From positions 1-64,000 of the forward strand of contig VSJF01000009.1 of NCBI GenBank assembly GCA_009739215.1: 64,000 nt of DNA, in the 5' to 3' direction. Shown here in pieces: positions 22,977-33,667 of this stretch. The position numbers and the translations under genes are program-made. The notes below the pieces were generated by a model. It was not told the DNA's origin. It made no database searches and saw nothing but the letters and a program-made list of their open reading frames with translations. This DNA comes from Floccularia luteovirens. Its lineage: Eukaryota; Basidiomycota; Agaricomycetes; Agaricales; Squamanitaceae. The first letter of the stretch is position 1. The number at the start of each line of letters is the position of its first letter.

Positions 22977-24554
22977 ATGACCACCACTCCAATCACTCTC
23001 CCTGTAATCACTATTCAGCATACCTTTGAAGAAGTTATAAATGAAGTCAGAGAAGGCATCATACCCTCATATACTTTCTGGGTATCATGCTACAAGACAG
23101 AAGAACCATCTGTACATGCAAAGCTGAATGCTGAGCTCGATGAGCTCAATCGTGATTTGGTAAAGCTCAGTCAGGGGAAAGGTGGTGTTGACATGGTTGA
23201 TATTAGTAGTAATAGCACTGGTGGGGTATGTCTCTTATTTTCCTCTCTAATTCTGCGCTGTACTGACCACTGAATACAGGAATACACAATTTCATGTAAA
23301 GCACTGGATATCCCTCCGACAAGGATTGTCACGCCAATGCAGGACTATAGCGATCCAGAAAGATCAAATCCTCGAGTGGTACGTTCTTTTCGACCACCCC
23401 TATAACAACAAAATAACCTACAGTCCAATCCGTAGCCACATAGGATCACAGCATTCGACGTCTCCCCGGATCGTTCTAGATTCGCAACTGGGTTCCTTGA
23501 TGGCTCAATTTACATCTACCCAACCACACCCTCCTCTCCCGATAAAACCCTCACTCAATCTATTAACACTCAAAAAACAAAGATCTATTCACGACCACAC
23601 CTCAGTAATGTCACATCACTCAAATTCTTCCCTTCTTCACTTGTCCTCCTCTCTTCCGGTGCCGACTACACAATGACGATCCTCCCGGCCGACCTGCCGT
23701 CTTCAATCGACTCATCGACAAGTTCAAGCTCATTGACATGGGGGATGCGGTTAACTCCAGTACGCACATTACGGGGACATGGTCGTCCTATTACATCAAC
23801 CGCTATGGTGGGCGTGGGACGCAACATAATCTCGTCTTCCCTCGACGCAACGCTTAAGCTATGGGATGTATCCTCCGGGTCAGTGATCACCACCATTAAT
23901 GGCCCTGCTCCTGTCTTGTGCACCAGTCTCGGTGGACGTATGCTTATACCACCGGATGGCGAGGAGCCCATGATAACTGCTGCTGCTGACGCCACAATAG
24001 ACGCCAGGGAAGTACCAGAAACGCAGCGTAGTGTTGTTTATGCAGGATTACAAGACGGGTCGTTTGCATTGTTTGACCTCGGTTCTAAGACTACCACATT
24101 TCAATCGCCGCGGGCTCAAAAGGGAGGGTCTGCTATTTCAACAATTGCCTATTCCTCACCACAAAATTTGTTGGCAACGGGAACAGCTGGTGGTATTGTA
24201 ACGCTCTACGATACAAGAGCTCTAGGAACGCCTTTAACCTCATTCCAACGCACATCCGCATCAATCGAAGACCTCTCGTTCATTTCTCGAGATATCAATA
24301 AAGAAGTTACCGGGGAAGCTGGTGTACCGTTGCAGGTACCTCGTCATGATGTGGGGTTAGCAATCGCCACTAGTGATGGACTGCCATATATTGCGAGCGT
24401 CATACCTGAAGGACCTGCTGTCGGCGCTGAGCTAATTGGAGTGGATTGTGATCCAGTAAGATTTACCAAGGTTAGGGAGGTTAATCAAGAGAAAGGAAGT
24501 ATGGAGGTATGGAGTGCTAGTGATGATGGGATTGTGAGAAGGTATAATATTTAA
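22977..24554 (+). CDS. PAAF1/Rpn14-like WD40 proteasome-assembly chaperone
   Basis: Three exons; introns about 23227-23279 (GTATGT...TACAG) and about 23379-23436 (GTACGT...CGTAG). About 490 aa. The N-terminal helical part (TFEEVINEVREGIIPSYTFW) is followed by WD40 blades: RITAFDVSPDRSRFATGFLD, TSLKFFPSSLVLLSSGADYT, LRGHGRPITS with DATLKLWDVSSG, VYAGLQDGSFALFDL, TGTAGGIVTLYDTRALG and a C-terminal SASDDGIVRRYNI. The GHGRPI blade and overall order fit proteasomal ATPase-associated factor 1 (yeast Rpn14), which binds Rpt subunits during 19S base assembly. Ordinary WD40 proteins cannot be fully excluded. Its last 250 bp were copied to 27095 in the tandem duplication. Confidence 0.72.
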
Positions 24555-26010
24555 TCAAAGACGATCCATATGTATTTGTTTTATATCGGAATGTACACAC
24601 CAAGTTCAATTGTAATTGATACATGGAGTCCATTGAAAACAGGAGACATTTCATGGTTCAAGTGTACAGTCAAGTCCAGTATAATGAGTAAGAATATTAG
24701 TTAGAGTGTTCAAAATTTCAAAGTATAGAGTTATGTTGTCCGAGAGTCCTTAAAGTCCAAGAGTGCCAAGAATAAGACCAAGACCTAAACCACCGAGCAA
24801 CCCAGCTACATCCGCCAATCTGTTCACAACCGTTGAGTTCATGTCAGAGTATGAACAGAGAAGAGCTTACAATGCTCCAACGAGAGTTAAGACGCCCGCA
24901 AGGAGGGTTTCAACCCCAATCAGTACCTCGTTAAGCGCTAAATCTATACCAAGGGATCCAAGTAAGCCACCCAATAATGGAGCAACACCTTTGATAGTAT
25001 TCAAAGCTGTTGCCACGTCCTGTAAGTATATTGAAGAACCTGATAAGTAGCGTTCAAGGATGACAACAAGAAAAGAAAGGTTTACCGTTACAACTCCTGC
25101 AACAATATTCGCGACATCCTGTTCGGTGCCACCAACAGTGGTATCCACGGTTCCCTTAAGGGATGCAAGTGAAGATGAAGCCGTGCCAAGTGCATCTGTG
25201 AGCGTCGACAGGAGCGGGGCAACTGCGCCCTCTGTTAAGACAGAAGTTGTCGCTACCAAGTTTTCTAATCATCGATAGTCAGTCGTTGGAGGGGAAGAGG
25301 AGGTGTTGCATATTTTTCTAACTCACGGACTTGAGACACGACGGAACTGGTGGTGTTCTTCAAATCTGAGACGACTCCAATGATATCAGAGACGTCTGCG
25401 CGCTTAGAGATGACTGGAGATGGAATAGCATACGAAGATGCGATACCACCGAGTGCGAAGAATGCGAAGACAGCACGAGAAAGAATCATTTTAGCTGGGT
25501 TGTAGAGGTTGCTTGGATTGGAGCTGTGGGTCTGAGTTCATTATGACCATCTCATCATAGAATATATATGTTTTCCGTGTGTGTTATGGACAACATCACT
25601 TTTGCCTCTCGTTTATGACGTGTTAAGTTGTCTCCTCACAATGAAGTCAGAGATGAGGTTGATATTCCACTTCTGAGATTCTTTTTTTTTTTCCAGTGAG
25701 GGCTACTTACCAGTCTGTGGTGTAGAGAAGTTGGAAACCGGAAAGACGGAATACCTAAGAGAATAGATAACATATATAGAAGTGGGGCTGGTTGTGTAGA
25801 ATAGTTCCAAATGATGTGTTTGATGATACATTGCAACTCACTAGATGGAGGGGTAGAAAGATGAAAATTAAAATTCTATAATTGAGGACGGATCTGTAGA
25901 AGTTGGTTTTTGTGGAGCACAAAATTTATAAATAAATCAAGCTGGTGCCTCTGGCATTCTTTTCGCGTACAAGCTCCAGAGGTCATTTAAAAGATCTCCA
26001 ACTGATAGCG
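24300..26010 (+). repeat. tandem segmental duplication, copy 1
   Basis: Direct repeat partner of about 27095-28780. It covers the 3' end of the PAAF1-like gene, the convergent HsbA-like gene and about 500 bp of its upstream flank, including the shared TTCTTTTCGCGTACAA-like sequence. Confidence 0.85.
24750..25489 (-). CDS. hydrophobic secreted protein, HsbA/galactomannoprotein-like (copy 1)
   Basis: Four exons, about 175 aa. Signal peptide MILSRAVFAFFALGGIASSYA, then a possible Kex2 site (ISKR|AD). The rest is an all-helical, Ala/Leu/Val/Thr-rich domain: DVSDIIGVVSDLKNTTSSVV, ENLV..., GAVAPLLSTLTDALGTASSS, DVATALNTIKGVAPLLGG and the C-terminus LGLGLILGTLGL. Introns were placed so that SQV joins QNLVATT, GVVT joins DVATA, and VGAL joins LADVAG; each has GT...AG ends. 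Composition and helix pattern recall hydrophobic surface-binding protein A, which coats hydrophobic substrates, but no diagnostic motif is present. A TATA-like TATATATG lies about 75 bp upstream. Confidence 0.7.
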
Positions 26011-27094
26011 CGTGACGACAATGCTGAAGTTTCTGGTCATTGAAAACAGGACAAACATAAACACAACCAGGACCACAAACGGTTCTCCGTGAGTCATTAG
26101 TTAAACAGACCTCCCGCAACGTCTGTGGTCCTCGATGCAATCAAGATATTGCCCAGATTTGGTTCCAACTCATTGAAATTGAACCCACGGCTGAATTCAT
26201 TGACAATGAATCATTGTAGGCGTTCGGTGCGGTCGGTCCCAACGAACCGTACAGAGTTCAAAAACTGAGGTTCATTGTCTGATGTGAGTTTTAACTCTCA
26301 GACAAACTCCACGCGGCAACTTGCGGGTGCACCAAACGGCTGGGAACGAGACCACGAATTGTTCTTCTTTAACCATAATTGAGGGCCCTCATAGTACGCA
26401 TTGCAAGAAAAAGCTTAAACGAAACTCAGAGCGGGAAGGTGCAAATCAAAATGCAGCTGATGTAGACTTCAGATTCGTTTGTGAAGTCACAGCAAACTGT
26501 CAAACTTGATACCTTCCTCCATAGTCTTCATCGATATACTACGTCGCTTCGCTTGAATTTCGACACCTGGCTTCTATATTGACCGAATTATTTCAACTGG
26601 CTACAGGATGGAGGATCATTCAGGAAGATAAGGTCTTTCGAGAGGATAAAATACTCCTTAGTCAGACGGCACCTGAATACGCTATTACGAGACAGACTCC
26701 TTTTGTTCGTGTATCGGTTTATCTCTGTATTTTGCACTAATGTGGCATTATCTTCTAGTGCAAGACATCGGATCTGAGGTTCTCGCAACGATCGCCCAGT
26801 TTCAATCAGTAATATTTACTTGACCAGCTGAGAATCGAGCTTATATTGGGTATAAGCCTATAAACAACTTTGCTCAGCAAATATTTGTGACCTTCTCTAA
26901 AATCTGAACTGTGAGCAATTCAGTTCGGATATTAGAGAAGGTCACAGATGTACAACGGGGTGTTCAAGTCACAGTTTAATTTTACAGCTCAATCACTTCC
27001 CATGTCTGGAAATGACGGCTTTTGATCCAGACCATGCCGCAATGGGAGGCACTTATAGCGATCCTACTATCGAGAACGTCCCGAACTGGGTCGC
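25490..27094. other. intergenic, unique spacer between tandem copies
   Basis: The part up to about 26010 belongs to duplication copy 1. The stretch 26010-27094 is not shared with copy 2 and contains only short frames plus a 25-bp-arm hairpin at 26887-26945. Confidence 0.5.
26887..26945. repeat. 25-bp inverted repeat with 9-nt loop
   Basis: Left arm 26887-26911 and right arm 26921-26945 (beginning GTGACCTTCTCTAA and ending its complement) match at 23 of 25 positions around the loop TGAGCAATT. It lies about 150 bp before copy 2 of the tandem duplication. It could be a terminator-like hairpin, a MITE remnant or a breakpoint structure. Confidence 0.85.
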
Positions 27095-27260
27095 TGGAGG
27101 AAGTTACTGGGGAAGCCGGTGTACGGGTGCAGGTACCACGCCATGATGTGGGGTTAGCAATTGCCACTAGTGATGAACTATCGCATGTTGCGAGCGTCAT
27201 ACCTGAACGACCTGCGGTTGGCGCTAAGCTCCTTGGAGTGGATTATGAGAAGGTATGGTG
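27095..27260 (+). pseudogene. 3' fragment of the PAAF1-like WD40 gene
   Basis: The frame reads EVTGEAGVRVQVPRHDVGLA, then IATSDELSHVASVIPERPAV, corresponding to the last third of the gene at 22977-24554. The aligned region then jumps towards the C-terminus with part of the last blade missing. There is no upstream coding sequence or start, so it is a passenger of the tandem duplication. Confidence 0.85.
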
Positions 27261-27453
27261 TTTAATTAAAGATGATGTATATGTATTTTGTATCGGAATG
27301 TACAAAGTTCAATTGTAATTGATACATGCAGTTCACTGAGAACAGAAGACATTACATGGTCCAAGTGTACAGATCAGTCCAGTATAATGAGTTAGATTAT
27401 CGATAAAAAAAGTCCAAAAGTTCAAATTATAGAATTATGTTGTCCGAGAGTCC

Positions 27454-28203
27454 TCAAAGTCCAAGAGTACCAAGAATAAGACCAAGACCTAAACCACCGA
27501 GCAACCCAGCTACATCCGCTAACCTGTTTACAACCGTTGAGTTCATAACAGAGTATAGGGAGAGAGAGGAGCTTACAAGGCTCCAACGAGAGTGAGGACC
27601 CCTGCAAGGATCGTCTCGACCCCAATCAGTACCTCGTTGAGTGCTACATCTATACCAAGGGATCCAAGTAAACTACCCAATAATGGAGCAACACCTTTGA
27701 TAGTATTCAAAGCTGTTGCCACGTCCTGTAAGTATATTGAAGAACCTGATAAGTAGCGTTCAAGGATGACAACAAGAAAAGAAAGGTTTACCGTTACAAC
27801 TCCTGCCACAATATTCGCGACATCCTGTTCGGTGCCACCAACAGTGGTATCCACGGTTCCCTTAAGGGATGCAAGTGAAGATGAAGCCGTGCCAAGTGCA
27901 TCTGTGAGCGTCGACAGGAGCGGGGCAACTGCGTCCTCTGTTATGGTGGAAGTTGTTGCCACCAAGTTTTCTAACATCGGCAGTCAGTCATTAGAAGGAG
28001 AGTGGAGGTGCTGTTATATTTTTTTACTCACGGACTTGAGACACGACAGAGCTGGTGGTGTTCTTCAAATCTGAGACGACTCCAATGATATCAGAGACGT
28101 CTGCCCGCTTGGAGATGACTGGAGTTACGGGGGTTGGAATAGCATACGAAAATGCAATACCACCGATTGCGAAGAATGCGAGGACAGCACGAGAAAGAAT
28201 CAT
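27454..28203 (-). CDS. hydrophobic secreted protein, HsbA/galactomannoprotein-like (copy 2)
   Basis: Tandem paralogue of 24750-25489 with the same four exons and splice phases. The signal peptide is MILSRAVLAFFAIGGIAFSYA. Three residues (TPV) are added before ISKRAD, and the helical domain is nearly unchanged, with TSTITEDAVAPLL and GSLGIDVALNEV as differences. Stop is TGA instead of TAA at the same place. Both copies keep intact frames and signal peptides, so both are probably functional. The middle, including an intron, is almost identical to copy 1. Confidence 0.7.
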
Positions 28204-29997
28204 TTTTGCTGGGTTGTAAAGGTTGCTTGGATTGGAGCAGTGGGTCTGAGTTCGTTATGACCATCGCATGCATAGAATATATATGTTTTCCGTGTGTTAT
28301 GAGCAACACCACCTTTGCTTCTCGTTTATGACGTGCTCCTAACAATGAAGTCAGAAATGAGGTTGATATTCCACTTCTGAGATTCTTTTTTCCCAGTCGC
28401 TGTCTACCTAGTGAGTGGTGTGGAGAAGTTGGAAACCGGAAAAACTGAATAAAGGAGTATAAAACATAACGAGGTGGGGCTGGTCATATAATAGTTCCAA
28501 TGATGTGAGCAGAAAAATTCGAATTCATTCGATTACGATGGTGGAGGTGGAGGAGGATAACTATAGTACAATGATCAAAAGGCGGGTTTGTGGAGCATAA
28601 ATGTGGGAAATTTATAAATAAATACATTTTTGTTCAGATACAGCCGTACACCACGGCAGCGAACAGTATACTTACAAAAACTCATACTCAGCATAAGATA
28701 GTCTGAGCCGGAGCCCGTGCCCGTGGCATCTTCTTCGCGTACAAACTCCAGAAAGAATTAAAAAATTCCAACTGACAGTCCTTGATATGAGAAAAGGAAA
28801 AAGGAAACCTTCTAGGGAGACTAATGCAGGGATCGAAAGTGGTCAATCATTTTATAATATTAGTATGTATTTGATGTCCCATGAAGTTTCAAACTTAAAG
28901 CCTCACTGATTGACTTCTCGCCAGGACGAACTTCTGTCTTGCCTGCTCCTCTTTTAGGTCTTGGTGGGCTTGGGTTAACCTGGACTTGGTGGAGTATGTG
29001 CACATGCAGGTGTGTCACTGACAAACTTTTGCAGGGGGGTAGAGCGTGGTACATACCTAGAGTTTAATCCGAAGGAGGACCAAGATGGTATGTCGGGTAA
29101 AAGTATGACTTTCTTGCATGTGATTCGGTAACAAATATTTTACTTACCATAAAAGGAGCGAGTCATTTGTTAGCCAATCAAATAAAAGACTCACTTTGAT
29201 CGTTCCCACAGTGCTTCGCACAAAAGGCGCAAGTACCTCGGTTGATTCCCTTCCCTTTTCTTGCACATCCCAACATCTTCTTTCTCTCTTTCATCTTCCA
29301 CTTTGCCCTTTCGACGAATTGCCACTTTGCCTTGGAGCCATTCATACTCTCCTCATCTCATCTAGGTGTCCCTTGCTTGGTTGCTTGCTACAAACATAAC
29401 TACTCAAATTGGCTTTGCTACTGCCTAGCATGGTGGCCACATTCTAGTATCCTCGGTACACCGGAACAAGGGGGAAAGTGTGAGCGTAGCCTCATGAATC
29501 CAGAACCCTTGTCCGCCACAAAAAGGAGAATCTTCTTGCTTGCTATCTTCTTGCTCAGTACACATGACACACTCGATGATGTCTATCGCTCCTGACGGTC
29601 CTCTACTTACGGCCCGCGTTGTCTACCCCCGAATCGATTTTGCTTACACAATTTTGGGCTAATGGATAGCCCGGTAAGTTTTCAACCCAAGCATAAATTG
29701 GGCCCTCCATGTGGAACATTACTCGGGGAATGGCTCGGGAACCAATTCTATCGCTTCACCAATGGCTTATGGACACCACCTCCTGGTCTGTGAAGCAAAT
29801 GACATAGAACTACATTCTGGTCAGCTGATTCCACCGACATTGGTCCGTATTGGCATAAAGGGCTGGTGCAGATGTGAAGTACCGTGAGAAATGAAATTTC
29901 ACAATGGAGAATGAACATAAAAACCGTGAGAAAATATGTCTTACCTACTTGCACATATCTGCCATCAACGCACTTCGATTCCTTAACGCTGTTCGCT
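28204..29997. other. intergenic, no gene recognised
   Basis: The left part is the duplicated upstream flank of the HsbA-like gene, with a TATATATG element near 28275. From 28790 to 29997 only unassignable short frames are present. The last few hundred bases are presumably the Ctr promoter. Confidence 0.45.
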
Positions 29998-30727
29998 ATG
30001 CTCTGTCTGTATACTTTGTTAGCTTTGACTGCGTTCCTTCCATTTCTGGTTCAAGCTCACGACAATGGCATGGATATGTCCATGGATGGTGCAATGGATC
30101 TTGCCAGCGGTCTTATGTTGCCATACTTACACTTCACCACTGGTGATGTTATTTGGTTTCTGGGATGGGTGCCGAAAAGTGCCGGTGCTATGGTTGGCGC
30201 ATGTATCGGTCTCTTCATTATGGCTCTTGTGGATCGTTGGCTAGCTGCTATGAGAGCTGTGGCGGAGATGCATTGGACAGCACGGTTGGTGAATTTTTTA
30301 ATTTATTCTAGGACAGCTGTCTTGACATTTTCTGTAGTGCACAAATTGAATATGCTAATCGACTCAATGCCCGAAGTGAACGCAAGTCAGAGACTGAACG
30401 GGCTTCAACGCCGCAAAAAGCTTCACTCCTCGCTAAATCTTCAGTGGCAAGAATAATCACCATGCGCACCGCACTGCCGTTTATACCATCTCACGATATT
30501 ACACGTGGCATTATGCATGCTGGTCAAACAGCTATTGGATTTGCTTTCATGTTGGTTGTCATGTATGTAACTGACAAGAAATTCTTAAAGATTGCTCGAT
30601 AGTTATTGACGGTTCTATGTCACTTAGGACATTCCAAGCTGGTTTCATACTGTCAATTGTGGTTGGTCTTGGGGTGGGAGAAATGTTGTTTGGTAGACAC
30701 ATCAGTGCCGCGGCAGCTTATCATTAG
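29998..30727 (+). CDS. Ctr-family copper transporter
   Basis: Three exons; introns about 30286-30337 (GTTGGT...TGTAG) and about 30564-30629 (GTATGT...TTAG). The start ATG 29998 begins a signal-like hydrophobic N-terminus, followed by a Met motif (MDMSMDGAMD) and YLHFTTGDVIWFLGW. TM1 is SAGAMVGACIGLFIMAL. A charged cytosolic loop follows from HWTARAQIEYANR. TM2 contains the copper-gating MxxxM (MLVVM). TM3 contains the packing motif GLGVG followed by EMLFGRH. Ctr proteins form trimers that import Cu(I). The shortness of the N-terminal Met cluster suits a Ctr2-like or plasma-membrane basidiomycete Ctr. A ferric/cupric reductase follows 375 bp downstream on the same strand. Confidence 0.93.
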
Positions 30728-31102
30728 ACCTCCGAATACATGCGTTGCGATGGGTAATATGTATACGCTTGTGTGTATTATAGTGTGAATATTGGTTGAA
30801 CTCGGGTTTCAATAATAATAACTAACCAGTAGTGCATGGATGATTACTCCGATGCAATGAATGCATAACACGGAACTACTCACATTACATGAAACAACCC
30901 GTAACTACCCGTCGCTGGTTGGTTCCTCCCACCTTTGATGACATAATCACAAAAGTGAAAAAGTTTTTCTTCCTTTTTTGTGTTGTGACTGTTATGAGTA
31001 ACGGTGGCAGATAGACCAGAATAGGCAACTTTCTCAAAGGCCATAGTTTCGAACAACAACGGTCTTGATATCGTCTCATATCCTCCTTCACTTTTCCTCT
31101 TC
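30728..31102. other. spacer between Ctr and ferric reductase genes
   Basis: 375 bp, 3' flank of the copper transporter and promoter of the reductase. Short antisense frames only. I saw no clear copper- or iron-responsive element. Confidence 0.4.
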
Positions 31103-33432
31103 ATGGATCACGGAACGCCCCCTGTCATTCCTCAAGAGTTTCAACAATATGAGTATGTATTTCAGCCAATTTAAAAAAATATAAACACTGAGCCCTCCCT
31201 TTTATTTTTCTGTAATAGCTCGTACACTGAAGACCCGAAATGGCAAATCAAGTTTTCAATAATCTGGGCATCTGTAGCAGGGTTTTTCATCTTATTAGCA
31301 TTACCAAGCGTGGTACGTGCGATAAGGAAACGGACTGCATTCAGAGGGATCTTGTGTGGGATTGGGGAGAGCTACTATAGACGTATTGGGAAGGTTGAGC
31401 CTAAGCCTCAGGTGATACAGAGTGAAGTAGCGAGGAAGACAAAGAAGGGTGTACATATGTCTATGAACGGTGTGTTGAGTAGATTGGTGTCGGTGTTCTA
31501 TTGGTCCCCACCAGGTATTGGATTGAATGCGGGCCAGCGTATGTGCTTTTTTGTCATCTCTTCAGAAACTCTTTTTACTTATGATTTTGGTTCTTTAGTC
31601 GTTCTGGTGGTTGGATACATAGTGACAGTTATCCTATGTATTGTGGTGAAAGCTCCTCTCGTGAGCAACTCAAATAGAGCAGGTCAGTAGTATAACAACC
31701 CCTCAATTTACCTTACTGATCCAAAAAGAACAGGTTTCATGGCTCTAGCTCAATTCCCTGTTGTCTTCCTCTTCGCAACCAAAAACTCCATCCTCTCTTT
31801 ACTCTTGGGTCCAGGCTCAGGGTACGAAAAGCTGAACTTTATACATCGTTGGTCAGGACGCTGTATGTTCTTCGGTGGTCTTATTCATGGTTCTTTATGG
31901 ATCAATAACCACCTCGAGTGGGATTTACCTATCATTGGGCAACAAAAAGAAACGTCCGGTGTTGCTGCCTTGGGATTGTTATGCGTCATCGTGTTGACTT
32001 CATTAAAACCCGTAAGGAAGTACTTTTATGAAGTGTTCTATGTTATACAGTAAGTCAACAACATCTCCGAACCAAAATAATGGACATTGATGATTTCTTT
32101 AAATTCTAGTCTCTTATCTTTTGTCGCTTTCTTCGTTACGGTTTGTTACCACACGATATACGCACCACCTTGGATCTTCCCACCACTCGCATTCTTTGGA
32201 TTAGATATCTTAATGAGGATGTTCAAATTCCGAATCAAAGATGCTATCCTCGTACCTGTTGATAAACAGATGACTCTCGTATGTTTTTTTTTACTCTAAA
32301 TGCATCTCATATCAATTAACCTTTGTCTTAACTGTAGGTTCACGTTCCCCACTGTTCTGATGGTTGGACAGCTGGTCAACACGTCCGCCTCCGTGTATTC
32401 TTCTCTGGCAGACTCTTCGAATCTCATCCTTTGACCATCCTCTCAGCACCACCTTCCATCTCTTGTATCCTGCTCCTTCCCGAATGGAATCACTCTAGGT
32501 GCTAGGGTGATGGGAGATTGGAGTCGTGCCCTTAGTGAATACGCCTCACAAGCTACTCAAGAAGCACGCAAACTTGAAATGAATAATGAATCACATGATA
32601 TTAAGATTGAAAGTGGGGATGCTTCCCCTTCATCAATTCCTACGGAAGTCCCCGTGCAAGTCATGCTTGATGGGCCATATGGAGGCTCCAGTGTTGACTT
32701 GGGGGAATATGAGAGCGTCCTACTGTTTGCAGGAGGAAGTGGTGCAACTTTTACGATTGGTGTATTGGATGATATTGTTGGAAGGTGTGTTCGTCTTGGT
32801 CGACCAAACGGAGAGAAGACACGCAGGATTGAGTTCGCGTGGTGTGTCCGGTCATTTGGTATGTTCTACTTGTTGTTTTATTATTATTTCGTTTCTGAAC
32901 ATCGCAAAAAAAAGCTTCAATAGATTGGTTCGCACCTGCATTAAATGATATTGCATGTGCCGCAGCTTCATCGACAAAAACTTTGGAGGGTGGTAGCCTC
33001 TCGTTAGACCTCCACATCTCCATATACGTCACGTGCCTTTGCAACCCCGAAGCTGTTCCCCAAATCCCAAATTGTGATGTTTCCGTTGTCCGACCATTGA
33101 TATACAATATCCTTCTAGACATGATAACTCCACCATGTTCTACTTCGAGTAAAAAACAATCTTCAACATCACAAACATCCCCATCACTGGATGATGATGA
33201 GATTGTGTTGGAATCGTCATCTTCGTGTTCTGCGGAAGACCTAGGGTTAGGTGTTTGTGCAGCTGGAAGATTACCTTGGATTGGAGAAGGTCGTGGAGGG
33301 CTAGCTGTGTGTGCTAGCGGACCTGCGGGCCTGGCGAGGGAAGCGGCAAATGCGGTCGCTCGCGTACAGATGATGGGTAAAGGAAAGGATGTTGGTGTAA
33401 TTGGATTACATACGGAGGTTTATACAATGTAG
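31103..33432 (+). CDS. ferric (metallo)reductase, FRE family, with a possible frameshift
   Basis: Membrane flavocytochrome b that reduces Fe(III)/Cu(II) outside the cell using NADPH. It starts MDHGTPPVIP; at least seven introns restore the frame. The transmembrane heme domain has the paired histidines in FIHRWSGRCMFFGGLIHG and YVIHLLSFVAFFVTVCYH. The FAD site is SHPLTILSAPP. The NADPH lobe has FAGGSGATFTIGV and the C-terminal CASGPAGLAREAAN. Near 32463-32485 the reading frame slips by one base between APPSISC and GITLGARVMGDW. Either a 1-bp insertion broke the gene, or a 34-nt intron (GTATCC...CTCTAG) joins SISC to ARVMGDW. Its place beside Ctr fits coupled reduction and uptake of copper. Confidence 0.88.
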
Positions 33433-33667
33433 TAGGTTTAATATGTTTGAGCGTGTATTATAGTAGATCTTGTTAGTTCATCCATGTATTGATGATCATT
33501 TGTTCGCATGAAGGAGATACTCAAGTCCAAGTTTCACGAATTTAAAATTTCAAATAAAAACCAAACTCAATATAAAAAAGTGTTACAAATTGGAGGTAGT
33601 ACTAGGTAATAACAGAAGAAGCAGAGGCAACCACAGTCGCTAATCAATCCTGTATGCGTAGTGGCAT
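33433..33667. terminator. convergent 3' interval of ferric reductase and AA9 genes
   Basis: 235 bp separate the two stop codons. It is AT-rich and contains AATAAAAACC near 33552 as a possible poly-A signal context. No ORF. Confidence 0.3.

Larger units (their letters stand above)
27095..28780 (+). repeat. tandem segmental duplication, copy 2
   Basis: Direct repeat of about 24300-26010 in the same order and orientation: broken PAAF1-like 3' end, intact HsbA-like gene, upstream flank. Confidence 0.85.

Noticed and set aside
29242..29595. 117-codon ORF upstream of the Ctr gene
   Set aside because: Its hydrophobic, Phe/His/Leu-rich composition looks like translated pyrimidine-rich DNA, with no domain and no splice context.
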